Positions 25,558 through 34,906 of a DNA stretch of 57,208 nt are shown here, piece by piece (positions within the stretch are counted from its first letter, which is position 1; every line of letters begins with the position of its first letter). Both the position numbers and the translations under genes were made by a program. This DNA is from a virus, in the IMG/VR virus record IMGVR_UViG_3300022602_002877, positions 1-57,208 of that record; one strand, 5' to 3'. The notes beneath the pieces are model-generated. The model was not told where the DNA came from, ran no database searches, and worked only from the letters and a program-made list of their open reading frames with translations.

Positions 25558-26931
25558 TTATTCTTTATAATTCTTTAAGAAATTATCTAAATCTTCTGGA
25601 GTACCAATGCCCCACATTTGATTAATACGTTTTACTTTAATTTTTTTGCCATCTTCAATTGCTTGATTAAAAACAGGACATACATAAAATTCATTATTAA
25701 CACGAATGTTTTTAGCAATCATATCTTCTGCATATTTAACGTAATCACTACCATGCTTCCAATAATAAATTCCAACGGTGGCTTCGTTGCTGATAACTTT
25801 CTTTTCAGCAACCTCGCTTACAAATCCATTGTCGCCAACTCGAGCATAACTCCACTTAGGATGTGTCGCTTCAAATGTTAATATACCACCATCAATTTCG
25901 TCAGCGGTAAATGCGTACATACATTCATTACTGTTCCATTCTACGTATTGATCACTATTGGCCATAACTAAAGGAGCATCATTATTGATATAATCTTTTG
26001 CTAATAACGTAGAGCAAGCGGCACCTTCTGTAATACCATTTACTTGTACAATATCACATCCGGGAGCAATTAGGTTAAGAAGATATTTTAAATTATATTT
26101 TTCATAATGCTCTTGCTGAACAATAAAAATATAGTGTGCTTCTATGTTTAGATTTTCTACCACAACTTGTATCATTGGTTTACCATTCACTTCAATCAAT
26201 GGCTTTGGAAATGTATATCCTTGTTGAGCAAATCTGCTACCTGCTCCAGCCATAGGAACCAATACATTTAATTTACTATCTTTCCAAGGAATACTGTTTG
26301 TTGTCATATTTGAATTCATTTGTTGTAACCTCTTATTAATTTTATCCCATGTAACGTCATGTGAATCTTCTACCGCTAATAATACCGCTCCGCTGTCTAG
26401 TGCGCCTTGCCTGCCTATGTGACTGTCTTCTATGATTAATGTATTTTTTGGTAGAGCATTACAGGCTATCATACATTTCCAGTACATTTCTGGATAGGGT
26501 TTAGGATTTGTAACATCTTGATTACTTACATAATAATCAACATACTCCATTACTCCTATTTTCAATAGACTAAGTTTAACTGTTTCTCTAATACTGTTAC
26601 TGGCAATAGCAATTTGATAACCAAGATGTTTAAGATTAGAGAATATATCTACCAATTTATCATCTACTGGAAATTTTTTGATTAATTCAAAAGTAGCAAT
26701 TTGTTTACGTTGCCAAACCATGTCGTGATATTCAGTAGGTAAACCTTTTGATTCGCTTAATAGTTTTAATTTTTTAGTTGTGTTTAATCCATCGTAGATA
26801 GATAGATGTTCATCTCTACCAATTACATAACAGGGATCAATGCTTCGTAAGGCATCGTTTAAAGAATGATAGTGTAATTCTCTGCTTTCAATTAGTACAC
26901 CATCTAAGTCAAATATAATTAATTTATTCAT
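25558..26931 (-). CDS. HAD phosphatase fused to sugar nucleotidyltransferase
   Basis: 457 aa from the ATG at 26931. Residues 1-205 are a beta-phosphoglucomutase-like HAD domain (IIFDLDGVLIES, IASNS, NPKPYPEMY, IIEDSHIG). Residues about 225-457 are a sugar nucleotidyltransferase (LVPMAGAGSRF, FPKPLIEVNGKPMI, MANSDQYVEW). The fusion could dephosphorylate and activate a sugar phosphate in one polypeptide. The start at 26931 overlaps the previous gene by 8 bases. Confidence 0.78.
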   Translation of the reverse strand: MNKLIIFDLDGVLIESRELHYHSLNDALRSIDPCYVIGRDEHLSIYDGLNTTKKLKLLSESKGLPTEYHDMVWQRKQIATFELIKKFPVDDKLVDIFSNLKHLGYQIAIASNSIRETVKLSLLKIGVMEYVDYYVSNQDVTNPKPYPEMYWKCMIACNALPKNTLIIEDSHIGRQGALDSGAVLLAVEDSHDVTWDKINKRLQQMNSNMTTNSIPWKDSKLNVLVPMAGAGSRFAQQGYTFPKPLIEVNGKPMIQVVVENLNIEAHYIFIVQQEHYEKYNLKYLLNLIAPGCDIVQVNGITEGAACSTLLAKDYINNDAPLVMANSDQYVEWNSNECMYAFTADEIDGGILTFEATHPKWSYARVGDNGFVSEVAEKKVISNEATVGIYYWKHGSDYVKYAEDMIAKNIRVNNEFYVCPVFNQAIEDGKKIKVKRINQMWGIGTPEDLDNFLKNYKE

Positions 26932-27679
26932 CTGTTGGATCCTGCGCAATAGGTAATCCTATATGGTTGTCAGTAAATTTGGACCTACCGTAAGGTGCCA
27001 ATATTGATTTATAAGTTCCTACATCCATTTTTACTTTATTAACAGTAACTAAATGGTGTGTTAATAGATATTCCGATGCCCAATCATGACCATTATCTTC
27101 CCAATAAGAGCAAATATCAGGAATGTATTCATTCATATGATTTATTAAATCACAATAAATTTTCATTCCTTGTTTTGTACCTATTGCCAATTGATCGCAT
27201 ATTGGATACCAATTATATCCATGGCGAGGAAAACTTGGCATTACTAAGTCGTGATCTTTTAAATTTATTGTTTGAAGATCTAATGAATCTTCAAGTCTGC
27301 CATCGGGTCTAAATCTTATGTATATATCATAATCTTGATCAATTGAATCAAATGCCAATGATAAACTTTTCCACATTCCTAACCTACGTTCATAAAACCA
27401 ACGAATATTATGTTCTTTAGCAGGTTCATGATTTTTCTTAGCAGGTGGCAATTCGTAAGATGGAAAATCTATTAATTGTATTTTTGATAGATTATACTTT
27501 GGTTCAAGTATTTTTTCTATCTTACGTCTTGCTTCATCTTCGGATTGTGCCCAACTACTATTCCAAAAGGTCATGTAGAAGTCTGCTTGATCAACGTTAT
27601 ACATAGACAATTGCTTCATAAATTCTATGAAGGAGTATGTAAATCTAGGTTGTCCTCCGGTAATCAACGCAATTTTCAT
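26924..27679 (-). CDS. Glycosyltransferase-like protein, PRF family copy 2
   Basis: 251 aa. MKIALITGGQPRFTYSF at the start, ADFYMTFWN, and YDIYIRFRPDGRL in the place of the D-x-D motif of its paralogs. It is the most divergent of the four copies. It is coupled by ATGA to the methyltransferase gene upstream. Function inferred from family context only. Confidence 0.55.
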   Translation of the reverse strand: MKIALITGGQPRFTYSFIEFMKQLSMYNVDQADFYMTFWNSSWAQSEDEARRKIEKILEPKYNLSKIQLIDFPSYELPPAKKNHEPAKEHNIRWFYERRLGMWKSLSLAFDSIDQDYDIYIRFRPDGRLEDSLDLQTINLKDHDLVMPSFPRHGYNWYPICDQLAIGTKQGMKIYCDLINHMNEYIPDICSYWEDNGHDWASEYLLTHHLVTVNKVKMDVGTYKSILAPYGRSKFTDNHIGLPIAQDPTDE

Positions 27680-28239
27680 GGAACACTGATAAAGAAATGT
27701 ATTCCGTTAATCTCTCCCTGTACTCCTAGTATATCAAGAGCATCTCGAAATGCCCTTTGAATTTCAGGATCAAATGCATCATCACCGGTCATAAGTCCGC
27801 CTGAACGCATCTTAGGAAAATAATTTAATATATCTTTTTTAACTGCTTCGTAAGTATGATCTCCATCGATCATTATAAAATCAATACTGCCATCTTCATA
27901 ACGGCTAACAGCATCATCACTGGTCATTTGTATCAATGTATAATAATTTTCAACCGGCTTCATACGTTCACGAAATCCGTCAGCACTATATCCTACAAAC
28001 TCTTCAGGTTTTTCTATAGCAGAATCGGCATAATGACTCATTAAATCCATTGGATCTATGCATTCAAATTTAATATTCTTTTTGCTATTGGCAATTTCAA
28101 CTGCCATAAAAGCAGAACTGCGACCTTTAAATGATCCAATTTCTACAAATAAACTGTCCTCATCTGCCTGTTCTACTATGTCTTTGTAAATGTATTCATA
28201 GCTAAACCAGCCAGATATGTTTTGATAAAAATGTTCCAT
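27676..28239 (-). CDS. Class I SAM methyltransferase (family 24)
   Basis: 187 aa. LFVEIGSFKGRSSAFMA is the SAM motif, FECIDPMD the acidic strand and FIMIDGDHTYEAVKKDI the family-24 motif. It probably methylates a sugar in the island's product. Another class I methyltransferase with a related arrangement is at 32033. Confidence 0.72.
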   Translation of the reverse strand: MEHFYQNISGWFSYEYIYKDIVEQADEDSLFVEIGSFKGRSSAFMAVEIANSKKNIKFECIDPMDLMSHYADSAIEKPEEFVGYSADGFRERMKPVENYYTLIQMTSDDAVSRYEDGSIDFIMIDGDHTYEAVKKDILNYFPKMRSGGLMTGDDAFDPEIQRAFRDALDILGVQGEINGIHFFISVP

Positions 28240-28247
28240 TGTTTTCC

Positions 28248-29024
28248 TTAAAAGTATTGAATATTTAATCTGAAAGGATAGTTAACTTCTAACCTTTCGT
28301 GTTTTTCATTTTTACGTGTTTCAATCATCATTGTTTTACCCAATGCCAACGCAAGAGCACAAGGACTACTCATTGATGTTATAAACAATTCACTACCTTG
28401 AATAACTCGAGCCATTTCCATAAAATCTGGAGTTCGATAATGAGGGATGAACACTTTGAATGTTTCTTCAAACCATTGATGATCTTCATCCAATCCGATA
28501 AACACACCTTGTTCACTTAGTCCTCTGTCTATTAAGTTTTTCCAATTTGGACTTAATAATTGATTACCTTCTTGGTAGTGAGGAGCACGATACACTACAA
28601 TAGGCCTGCCTGGAAACTTACGAACTTCTCTACACTCCATGTAAGGATCAATTTGTAATTCTCTAAAATGATATTGTGTGTCTATTCCATTTGCCTTGGC
28701 GTGTTGATTAGAAAAGTTTCGAGGAAAGAAACCTGTTTCATGATGTAATGCAGCATCATCTAAATCGTGATCAACTTCTTCGCCGTTCCATTTTTCAAAA
28801 CTATTAATATATTTTTGATGTAACATAAACTCACGCATTACTTCATAATCATCCTCTGTCATACGACCCTTATGACGTCCTACGTCAGGCCATCCTAACT
28901 TTTCAAAGACCATTTGTTCTAAGTTATGTAATTTTAAATAGTAATCTCCGCCGCCTAAAATTTTAACAGCAACACAACTACTGAATACATCGCCTGTTGT
29001 ACCTGAATGTGAAAATGATTTCAT
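28248..29024 (-). CDS. Putative GT-B glycosyltransferase (GT9-like)
   Basis: 258 aa. The N-terminus FSHSGTTGDVFSSCVAVKIL resembles the GD-x-hydrophobic start of GT9 enzymes, and ELFITSMSSPCALALALGKTMMIE resembles their donor-binding block. It is short for the family. Moderate to low certainty about the exact family. Confidence 0.45.
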   Translation of the reverse strand: MKSFSHSGTTGDVFSSCVAVKILGGGDYYLKLHNLEQMVFEKLGWPDVGRHKGRMTEDDYEVMREFMLHQKYINSFEKWNGEEVDHDLDDAALHHETGFFPRNFSNQHAKANGIDTQYHFRELQIDPYMECREVRKFPGRPIVVYRAPHYQEGNQLLSPNWKNLIDRGLSEQGVFIGLDEDHQWFEETFKVFIPHYRTPDFMEMARVIQGSELFITSMSSPCALALALGKTMMIETRKNEKHERLEVNYPFRLNIQYF

Positions 29025-29025
29025 G

Positions 29026-29748
29026 TTATTTCTTTCTTGAATAAAAAACTACTTTGCCTGGTATTGGTGTATCTACCAATTCTATTGTAAATCCAACTTG
29101 TATTAGTAAACTAGCAAATTGTTGTTGTGTAAAATACCATAGATGTTCAATGTATTTCCAATGGTGATACCCTGCTGGATTGAAAAAATCTGGCAGATCA
29201 ATGATGGCAATACCTCCAGATTTTAGTATATCAAATACTTTATGTAATGCTGTCATTGGAGAAATCATATGTTCTACACTATCATGCATTGTAATAAAAT
29301 CATAGAAGTTATTTTGAAAATCTACTGTATCTAATGTACCTCTAATTGTAACACTATCATCACCAATATTGCTACCAGGTTCTAATCCTGTACAATCAAT
29401 ACCTTGGGCAATCGCTTCATGAACAAACGCACTATTACTGCTACCAACATCTAAACCAATCATACCAGGTTTAACATATTCTTGATATTGTTTTAATCTA
29501 AGTTCGGCAACTTTTCTATCATGATCATATCTATCTTGATAATTAATAACGCCTTTGACTTTCATATAGTCTACGTGATATTCTTTTTCATAGAATCCAT
29601 AATATTTTGCCTCGTCCCAATTATATAATTGTGCGTGAAGAACTCCGCAAGACTTACAGCCGCCTACTTCTATATTGTGTAGAGTCTCTAATTCAAAAGA
29701 GTCAGTTGCTCCACATACACATTGTTTAATTAAATTATCTTGTATCAT
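29026..29748 (-). CDS. SAM methyltransferase with N-terminal zinc ribbon
   Basis: 240 aa. The N-terminal CVCGAT and CKSCG pairs form a zinc ribbon as in sugar C-methyltransferases. The SAM domain has GLDVGSSNSAFVHEA, HDSVEHM and GGIAIIDLPD. Related enzymes methylate nucleotide sugars. It is coupled to the GT17 gene by a 4 base overlap. Confidence 0.75.
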   Translation of the reverse strand: MIQDNLIKQCVCGATDSFELETLHNIEVGGCKSCGVLHAQLYNWDEAKYYGFYEKEYHVDYMKVKGVINYQDRYDHDRKVAELRLKQYQEYVKPGMIGLDVGSSNSAFVHEAIAQGIDCTGLEPGSNIGDDSVTIRGTLDTVDFQNNFYDFITMHDSVEHMISPMTALHKVFDILKSGGIAIIDLPDFFNPAGYHHWKYIEHLWYFTQQQFASLLIQVGFTIELVDTPIPGKVVFYSRKK

Positions 29749-30584
29749 TCTCTATATAAATCCGTTACATGAAATACTGCGTCTGGAACAATCATATGTT
29801 GCCACTTGTCTAAGTTCTCTGTTATACATTTTGGGAAGTAATCATCAACTTTTACAATTTCAAAACGTTCAGAGTTAGCAAGACCGTTATGTCCGCACTT
29901 GTTTTGTACCATCCAATTGATATTGTGTTTGGCAATCAAATCTGCTCTGTCTGTTTCTGTATGAGCAAAGTTCTGAATCTTTTTAATAGCATTTGTATCA
30001 TCACCGAAGTAGGTAAAATGCCAGCCACCGTGATCAACAAATACAGTATCTTCTGGGCGTGGATTCCAAGGGAAAGTGTATTCACGTTCCATTTGTCCAT
30101 TTGTGTATACACGACCACGTGTTACCATAATATTTGGTTGCTTTGATATTTCGTATATCTTCATATAATTGATTTTATACTGAAACATTGGAATACAAAG
30201 TATGTAACGATTCCAGTCATTTTCATCTGTTTTGATCATTTCGATCATTTCAGCACGAGGAATTTCATCTAGATCGCTGGTAATAATTATATCATCTGGT
30301 TGAAGATCTTCGATGCCTTTGCTTAATGAAAAGCGTTGGTACTTTTCTCGTACCCAACTATCTTGTGTTTCAGGAAAATCATCAACCTGTACACGTTTAA
30401 TTTTATCAGCATAAGGTTTAAATCTTTCCCAGTTGTCTAATAAAATATAGTCTTTGGGTTTACCACTGTGACTCATATTTGCTTCCGCAATTACAAAGTG
30501 ATCAACTGTATCCCATAGTTCTTGTAGTCTAAACTCAAGTACATCAAGTTCATTGAAGAACGTAAAACAATCATAAACTTTCAT
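29745..30584 (-). CDS. Family 17 glycosyltransferase
   Basis: 279 aa. Strong GT17 signature: KVYDCFTFFNELDVLEFRL, FVIAEANMSHSGKPK, WVREKYQR and DIIITSDLDEIPR. GT17 includes beta-1,4-N-acetylglucosaminyltransferases; the acceptor here is unknown. The length is normal for bacterial and viral members. Confidence 0.88.
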   Translation of the reverse strand: MKVYDCFTFFNELDVLEFRLQELWDTVDHFVIAEANMSHSGKPKDYILLDNWERFKPYADKIKRVQVDDFPETQDSWVREKYQRFSLSKGIEDLQPDDIIITSDLDEIPRAEMIEMIKTDENDWNRYILCIPMFQYKINYMKIYEISKQPNIMVTRGRVYTNGQMEREYTFPWNPRPEDTVFVDHGGWHFTYFGDDTNAIKKIQNFAHTETDRADLIAKHNINWMVQNKCGHNGLANSERFEIVKVDDYFPKCITENLDKWQHMIVPDAVFHVTDLYRE

Positions 30585-30593
30585 TATTTTCCT

Positions 30594-32033
30594 TTATAAA
30601 CCTAGTTGTTGTATATAGTGATTCATCAATTGAATCCTAGTTGGATTTGGTAACGCAGGGAAATGTATTACAAAATCTCCAGGTTGCCATTGTCCACTTT
30701 CACCTAGTTGATCAATTCCCTCTACCTGATAAATGTTATAATCATAACTGTTCATTGTACGTTGTGTAACAACTTTGATTATGTCTCTATACTTAATAAA
30801 AAAATCTGCCATTGGTTGTTGATCTGGCCATTTGTTATCTTTGTACTCTTTATGCCCAATGTATAACATAAACTTTAACCATCCTCGGCCTTGTTCTGTA
30901 TTCCTAACAATAAAACATCCACCGTTAACTGTTGCTACGTCTGTAGTTACAATAACGTGATAGTCATTGTCAACGATATCTTCAAGACGAATATCATAGT
31001 TTGTAATAAGAGCATCGTTGTCTAACCACCAACACCATTCTAAATCTGGGTTGGCTTCAAATAGATCTAACATTAAAATAAACTTTTCAAACTGAATACT
31101 AACAGGATCTGTAAAGTTATCTGTTTTACAAAACGCACCATATCCGTGTTTTTCAGCATACCGTTCTTTAATGGGCCAAGACACTTCACCTAGGTCTTTG
31201 TGACTTTCATTGTACATACTAATAATAGCAAACTGTGTAGAGTCTTCGGTTTGCCAAAGTTTAGGTACGCTATCCCATAATTCATTTATATCAATGTAAG
31301 GATCCTTTCCAGATTCATCCATGATATGAAATGCCAATCCGGGAATAGGACTAAACAATGACACATCATCTTTTATCCAAACTTGATTTATACTTTTATT
31401 TTCAACCCAATCAGCTTTTTGTTTTGTTAATGTTACTACATCTTGAAAGTGATTGCGATATTTTGTGTATATTTTTTTAGATGCTAGGCAAGTATATGTG
31501 GTATGCTGTACGCTTCTGTAATGTCTGGTTGGACCTAACAATAGATAACTGGGATAGATATCCATTTTGTAACGCCAAATATCATCATGCGGATTGACAG
31601 CAACCATTTTGCCAGTGATTTTTTCAAAAGCGTCAACTGTATCCAACATGTCTTGTATGGCTTCTGGATAATGTAGGTAGTCATCTTCGATGTGATACCA
31701 AAGATCAGTTGCTTCTTTTTCCACAAGATCGTATACACAATCCATTGTATGGCCATTGCCTGTGCCATTTGTTACAGGGACAAATTCAGCAGGGAAGCGA
31801 CAACGACTTACAATTTGTTTGATGTCTTCGACTGCGTCTGGTGTACTATGATCGTCTAAAACAACTAATTTTATTGTATGACCTTTTACTTGATTAATAG
31901 AATTTACAAGACTACTTAGACAAGTATTGGTTAATTGATGTTTAGGTACTTTAATATAACGCCCGGAACCAGTATCATTGACCATATTAACCGACGTACA
32001 GGTACGAGATATGATTAATAAATTCCGACCCAT
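30594..32033 (-). CDS. Bifunctional glycosyltransferase, GT2-like + GT34-like
   Basis: 479 aa. The N-terminal half (1-230) is GT2-like (KLVVLDDHSTPDAV, YHIEDDYLHYPEA). The C-terminal half (about 265-479) is GT34-like: IKERYAEKHGY, WCWWLDNDALI (DxD region), VNGGCFIVRN, WPDQQPMADFF and GDFVIHFPAL. Two transferases in one chain imply two successive sugar additions. It shares one base with the next methyltransferase gene. Confidence 0.75.
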   Translation of the reverse strand: MGRNLLIISRTCTSVNMVNDTGSGRYIKVPKHQLTNTCLSSLVNSINQVKGHTIKLVVLDDHSTPDAVEDIKQIVSRCRFPAEFVPVTNGTGNGHTMDCVYDLVEKEATDLWYHIEDDYLHYPEAIQDMLDTVDAFEKITGKMVAVNPHDDIWRYKMDIYPSYLLLGPTRHYRSVQHTTYTCLASKKIYTKYRNHFQDVVTLTKQKADWVENKSINQVWIKDDVSLFSPIPGLAFHIMDESGKDPYIDINELWDSVPKLWQTEDSTQFAIISMYNESHKDLGEVSWPIKERYAEKHGYGAFCKTDNFTDPVSIQFEKFILMLDLFEANPDLEWCWWLDNDALITNYDIRLEDIVDNDYHVIVTTDVATVNGGCFIVRNTEQGRGWLKFMLYIGHKEYKDNKWPDQQPMADFFIKYRDIIKVVTQRTMNSYDYNIYQVEGIDQLGESGQWQPGDFVIHFPALPNPTRIQLMNHYIQQLGL

Positions 32034-32755
32034 TATTTTTTACTCACCAAAGCGATTAAGTATCCATCATGCCAGTCACTGTATTGATGCGACACAACAG
32101 GATGTCCATCGCCAATGTACGTAGAAATTTCAATTTTAGAAAGTACTGTATGTCCAACATGAGCTAGTGCTTCTTCTGTACCCCTGCGTACAATTTCCCA
32201 ATTGTAATCATCAACAATAAGTACATATTGGTCATCAAGTGCTTCTTGTACAAGCTCAATACCATCATATTGATCTTTTTCAAAGTGAGGACCATCGAAC
32301 ATATAGATATTATATTTGCCTATACTGCTATAGTCAACTGCTCTAAAATCACTTTCGATAAACTTAAAATCAACATCTGGTGTTATTACCCGATTAATAT
32401 TACCCATAAACTGTTCTTTTGGCCCACCAAACTCACTCCAATTATCAATACAGGTCGCTTTAACTTTGTTTCCCCAGATTGCCGAACAGGCAGTACTTCC
32501 GGCATGACTACCAATTTCCAAATAACGTGCGTCTGGAGTGGTAGCAACCAAATTATTAATAAAATAACGATACTTTTTTCCACTCATACCTTCCATGTAT
32601 CTAATCCAATCTGGAAGTTTATGATCCATTGCTAACGCGGCTAACCAAGCGTTTGTTATCAATTCTGCTTCGGGACTAGTCCAGTCACCGTATAAATTAA
32701 TTGCTGTTTCTTCTTTATTGATTACGTCTCTTATAATTGTGGGCGTTCTACTCAT
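32033..32755 (-). CDS. Class I SAM methyltransferase
   Basis: 240 aa. YLEIGSHAGSTACSA is the SAM motif, ATCIDNW the acidic strand, NIYMFDGPHFEKDQ and LIVDDYNW follow. It is the first gene of the minus-strand run. GAAGGAAC before the ATG and a TTTAAATA box further upstream could drive the island. Confidence 0.72.
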   Translation of the reverse strand: MSRTPTIIRDVINKEETAINLYGDWTSPEAELITNAWLAALAMDHKLPDWIRYMEGMSGKKYRYFINNLVATTPDARYLEIGSHAGSTACSAIWGNKVKATCIDNWSEFGGPKEQFMGNINRVITPDVDFKFIESDFRAVDYSSIGKYNIYMFDGPHFEKDQYDGIELVQEALDDQYVLIVDDYNWEIVRRGTEEALAHVGHTVLSKIEISTYIGDGHPVVSHQYSDWHDGYLIALVSKK

Positions 32756-32889
32756 TGACTATGTTCCTTCATAATAGTAGTATATTTAAACACACAACAG
32801 AGACGAAGTCAAGTATTTGAATGATTTAATTTATAGGAAAAATCTATAGACGCCATTAAAAAATATTCAGGTAAAACCTATTAAACTGC

Positions 32890-32918
32890 TTGATTTCATT
32901 ATTAAATACTATTACAAT
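32890..32918 (+). promoter_or_regulatory. Promoter for rubrerythrin operon
   Basis: TTGATT 32890-32895, a 17 base spacer, TACAAT 32913-32918. The ATG at 32943 is preceded by AAAGGAGAC. Part of a 187 base divergent intergenic region otherwise without features. Confidence 0.7.
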
Positions 32919-32942
32919 AAATTTTTAACAAAGGAGACACAC

Positions 32943-33392
32943 ATGTCAGTTACATTGGCAAATTTAGGAAGTGCGCTAGCCGGCGAGAGCCAAGCACACG
33001 TTAAGTATAGATACTTCGCAAAGATTGCTCGCGAGGAAGGATTCGAAGATGTTGCTAAACATTTCGAACACACCGCAGATCAAGAATTGCTACACGCATG
33101 GGGTCATTTGGAATTACTAATCGGTAAGCCAACGACCAAAGAATGTTTGGAAAAAGCCATCGAAGGTGAAACATACGAGTTCACAGAGATGTACCCACAG
33201 TTCCAATCGATTGCTATCAGCGAAGGCGAATTGGAAGCCGCTAAAGAAGCTGCAAGCCAAATTGAAGAAAGCAAAGAACATGCCGCACAATTTGCCGCAG
33301 TTCTAGCCAAAGCAGAGAAACGTTTCAATGCTCTTAAGAAAGTTGAAGAACGTCACGCAAAAGCATATCAAGCAGTATTGGAGGCACTATAA
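32943..33392 (+). CDS. Rubrerythrin, diiron domain only
   Basis: 149 aa four-helix bundle with the diiron ligands in AGESQAHVKYRYF, EHTADQELLHAWGH, EGETYEFTEMY and EERHAKAYQ (ExxH pattern). It reduces peroxide using electrons from rubredoxin. Classical rubrerythrins carry a C-terminal rubredoxin domain; here that domain is a separate gene overlapping by one base. Signs of gene fission or of a two-gene system. Confidence 0.88.
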   Translation: MSVTLANLGSALAGESQAHVKYRYFAKIAREEGFEDVAKHFEHTADQELLHAWGHLELLIGKPTTKECLEKAIEGETYEFTEMYPQFQSIAISEGELEAAKEAASQIEESKEHAAQFAAVLAKAEKRFNALKKVEERHAKAYQAVLEAL

Positions 33393-33526
33393 TGAAACCA
33401 GAACATGTATGCGTAGTATGTGGACATGTCCACGATGAAGAAAAAGAAGGTGTATGGGAAAATTTACCAGAGGACTTTACTTGTCCAGAATGTGGAGTCG
33501 GTAAAGACGAATATGAAGTTCTTTAA
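33392..33526 (+). CDS. Rubredoxin-like protein
   Basis: 44 aa with the two FeS4 knuckles CVVCG (7-11) and CPECGVGKDEY (34-44). It is slightly short for rubredoxin (about 52). It starts in the stop of rubrerythrin (TAATG) and overlaps the following gene the same way. It presumably supplies electrons to the diiron protein. Confidence 0.85.
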   Translation: MKPEHVCVVCGHVHDEEKEGVWENLPEDFTCPECGVGKDEYEVL

Positions 33527-34164
33527 TGAAATATAATAGAAACATTGAACATGTTTTTTCAACTCCCTTATTTGGCACATCATTTGATAATTTAGAAATT
33601 TTCAATAAATGTGCTGACGCTGTTCTTAACCTGTTATCAGAAGAACAGCGTCAGGGATTGTCCATAACTGGAAGTACTGCCACAGATGATAACCTTAATA
33701 CCTTGGCAGAATTTCAAGATTTAGTCAAGTTAATTGATAAAGAAATTGAATTTTTATTTGAAGAACATTTAGGATTAGATAAAAATGATACTCACATGAC
33801 TTGTATGTGGAGTAACATTCAGACAAGGAGAAGCAAACACATTATGCATTCTCATCCTAATGCTTTTTATTCAGGTGTTGTATATCTTGCCATTCCTGCT
33901 GGAAAGGAACATATTGCTGGTGATATAGTGTTTTTAGATCCTCGTTTAGGAAACCTTACACACGCGGTTGATTATAAAAAATCTAATTCGTTATCAGACC
34001 ATACAATATCTATAAATCCACATACTGGAATGTTAATACTTTTTCCAGGCTGGCTTCAACACTGTACAGACATCTGTATGTTAGACGAAGGCGAGTATAG
34101 AATTTCGTTGAGTTTTAATTACATCCTAGACAAGTGTAATAAACCAACGCAAAAATTAAATTGA
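33526..34164 (+). CDS. 2OG-Fe(II) oxygenase-like protein (TIGR02466 type)
   Basis: 212 aa. FSTPLFGTSF start, MHSHPNAFYSGVVYL, GDIVFLDPR, HTGMLILFPGWLQHCT and YRISLSFNY give the His...His...Arg pattern of the TIGR02466 group common in T4-like marine phages. Substrate unknown. Coupled to rubredoxin by TAATG; it abuts the convergent gene. Confidence 0.75.
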   Translation: MKYNRNIEHVFSTPLFGTSFDNLEIFNKCADAVLNLLSEEQRQGLSITGSTATDDNLNTLAEFQDLVKLIDKEIEFLFEEHLGLDKNDTHMTCMWSNIQTRRSKHIMHSHPNAFYSGVVYLAIPAGKEHIAGDIVFLDPRLGNLTHAVDYKKSNSLSDHTISINPHTGMLILFPGWLQHCTDICMLDEGEYRISLSFNYILDKCNKPTQKLN

Positions 34165-34902
34165 TCAACTAGATCGTACAATATTTTCACCAGTTAAAAA
34201 CTCACCTATGTTTTCAAAAAAATTAGAATCAGAGACAGTAATACCGTTAGTAGTTAAATGATGTCCAATAAACACATTTTCATGTGGCATTGATACTGAT
34301 TCATAATACAAATCCCAATTGTCTACAAGAGTACCATAGGTATTCATTACCGATGATAGCCCAATAACAGTTCTTGGATTCACAGGAATTCCGTCTGTTG
34401 TTGGGCTATACCTTGGAGACATTGGAACAATTATGTTAGATGTTGTTAGTTGTTGAACAATATCAGCGAAGTCTATAGTACCGTTTAGATCAACATCACC
34501 TCTTATTTGTACAACAACATCATACGCACCATTTGCGGTTTCGTATTGTTGTCTAATATCATTTACCTGTTTGATTCCTGAAAACATGGTCCACAAAGAT
34601 AATGGTGGCGGTCCAAAAATAACATAGGTGCTTGTTGTATAAGCAGACGTAGATACTGGTGGTGTTACAACAGACAGGTGAGCAATGTTACTGTTTGGTG
34701 GTAACATGGCAGTTAATCGAGTTCTTATCTGTTCAATATCAGTTGGCCAGTCGCTTGCTATCCTAAATTCGTCTGCGTGTGTGGTATTCCATAAATGAAA
34801 AAACCAATCTATTTGATCATAGTTTTTTAATATAGAACAACTTGTGGTAAAACATTCACTGTCAAATCTTGGATGTCCGGATATTTGTATAGCAACTTTC
34901 AT
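34165..34902 (-). CDS. Glycosyltransferase-like protein, PRF family copy 3
   Basis: 245 aa. MKVAIQISGHPRFDSE, QIDWFFHLWNTTHADEFR, WPTDIEQIRTRL and YDVVVQIRGDVDL align with copy 4 at 40784 over the whole length. Its start lies five bases after a TATAAATA box, so the mRNA is likely leaderless and late. Confidence 0.6.
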   Translation of the reverse strand: MKVAIQISGHPRFDSECFTTSCSILKNYDQIDWFFHLWNTTHADEFRIASDWPTDIEQIRTRLTAMLPPNSNIAHLSVVTPPVSTSAYTTSTYVIFGPPPLSLWTMFSGIKQVNDIRQQYETANGAYDVVVQIRGDVDLNGTIDFADIVQQLTTSNIIVPMSPRYSPTTDGIPVNPRTVIGLSSVMNTYGTLVDNWDLYYESVSMPHENVFIGHHLTTNGITVSDSNFFENIGEFLTGENIVRSS

Positions 34903-34906
34903 AGTA

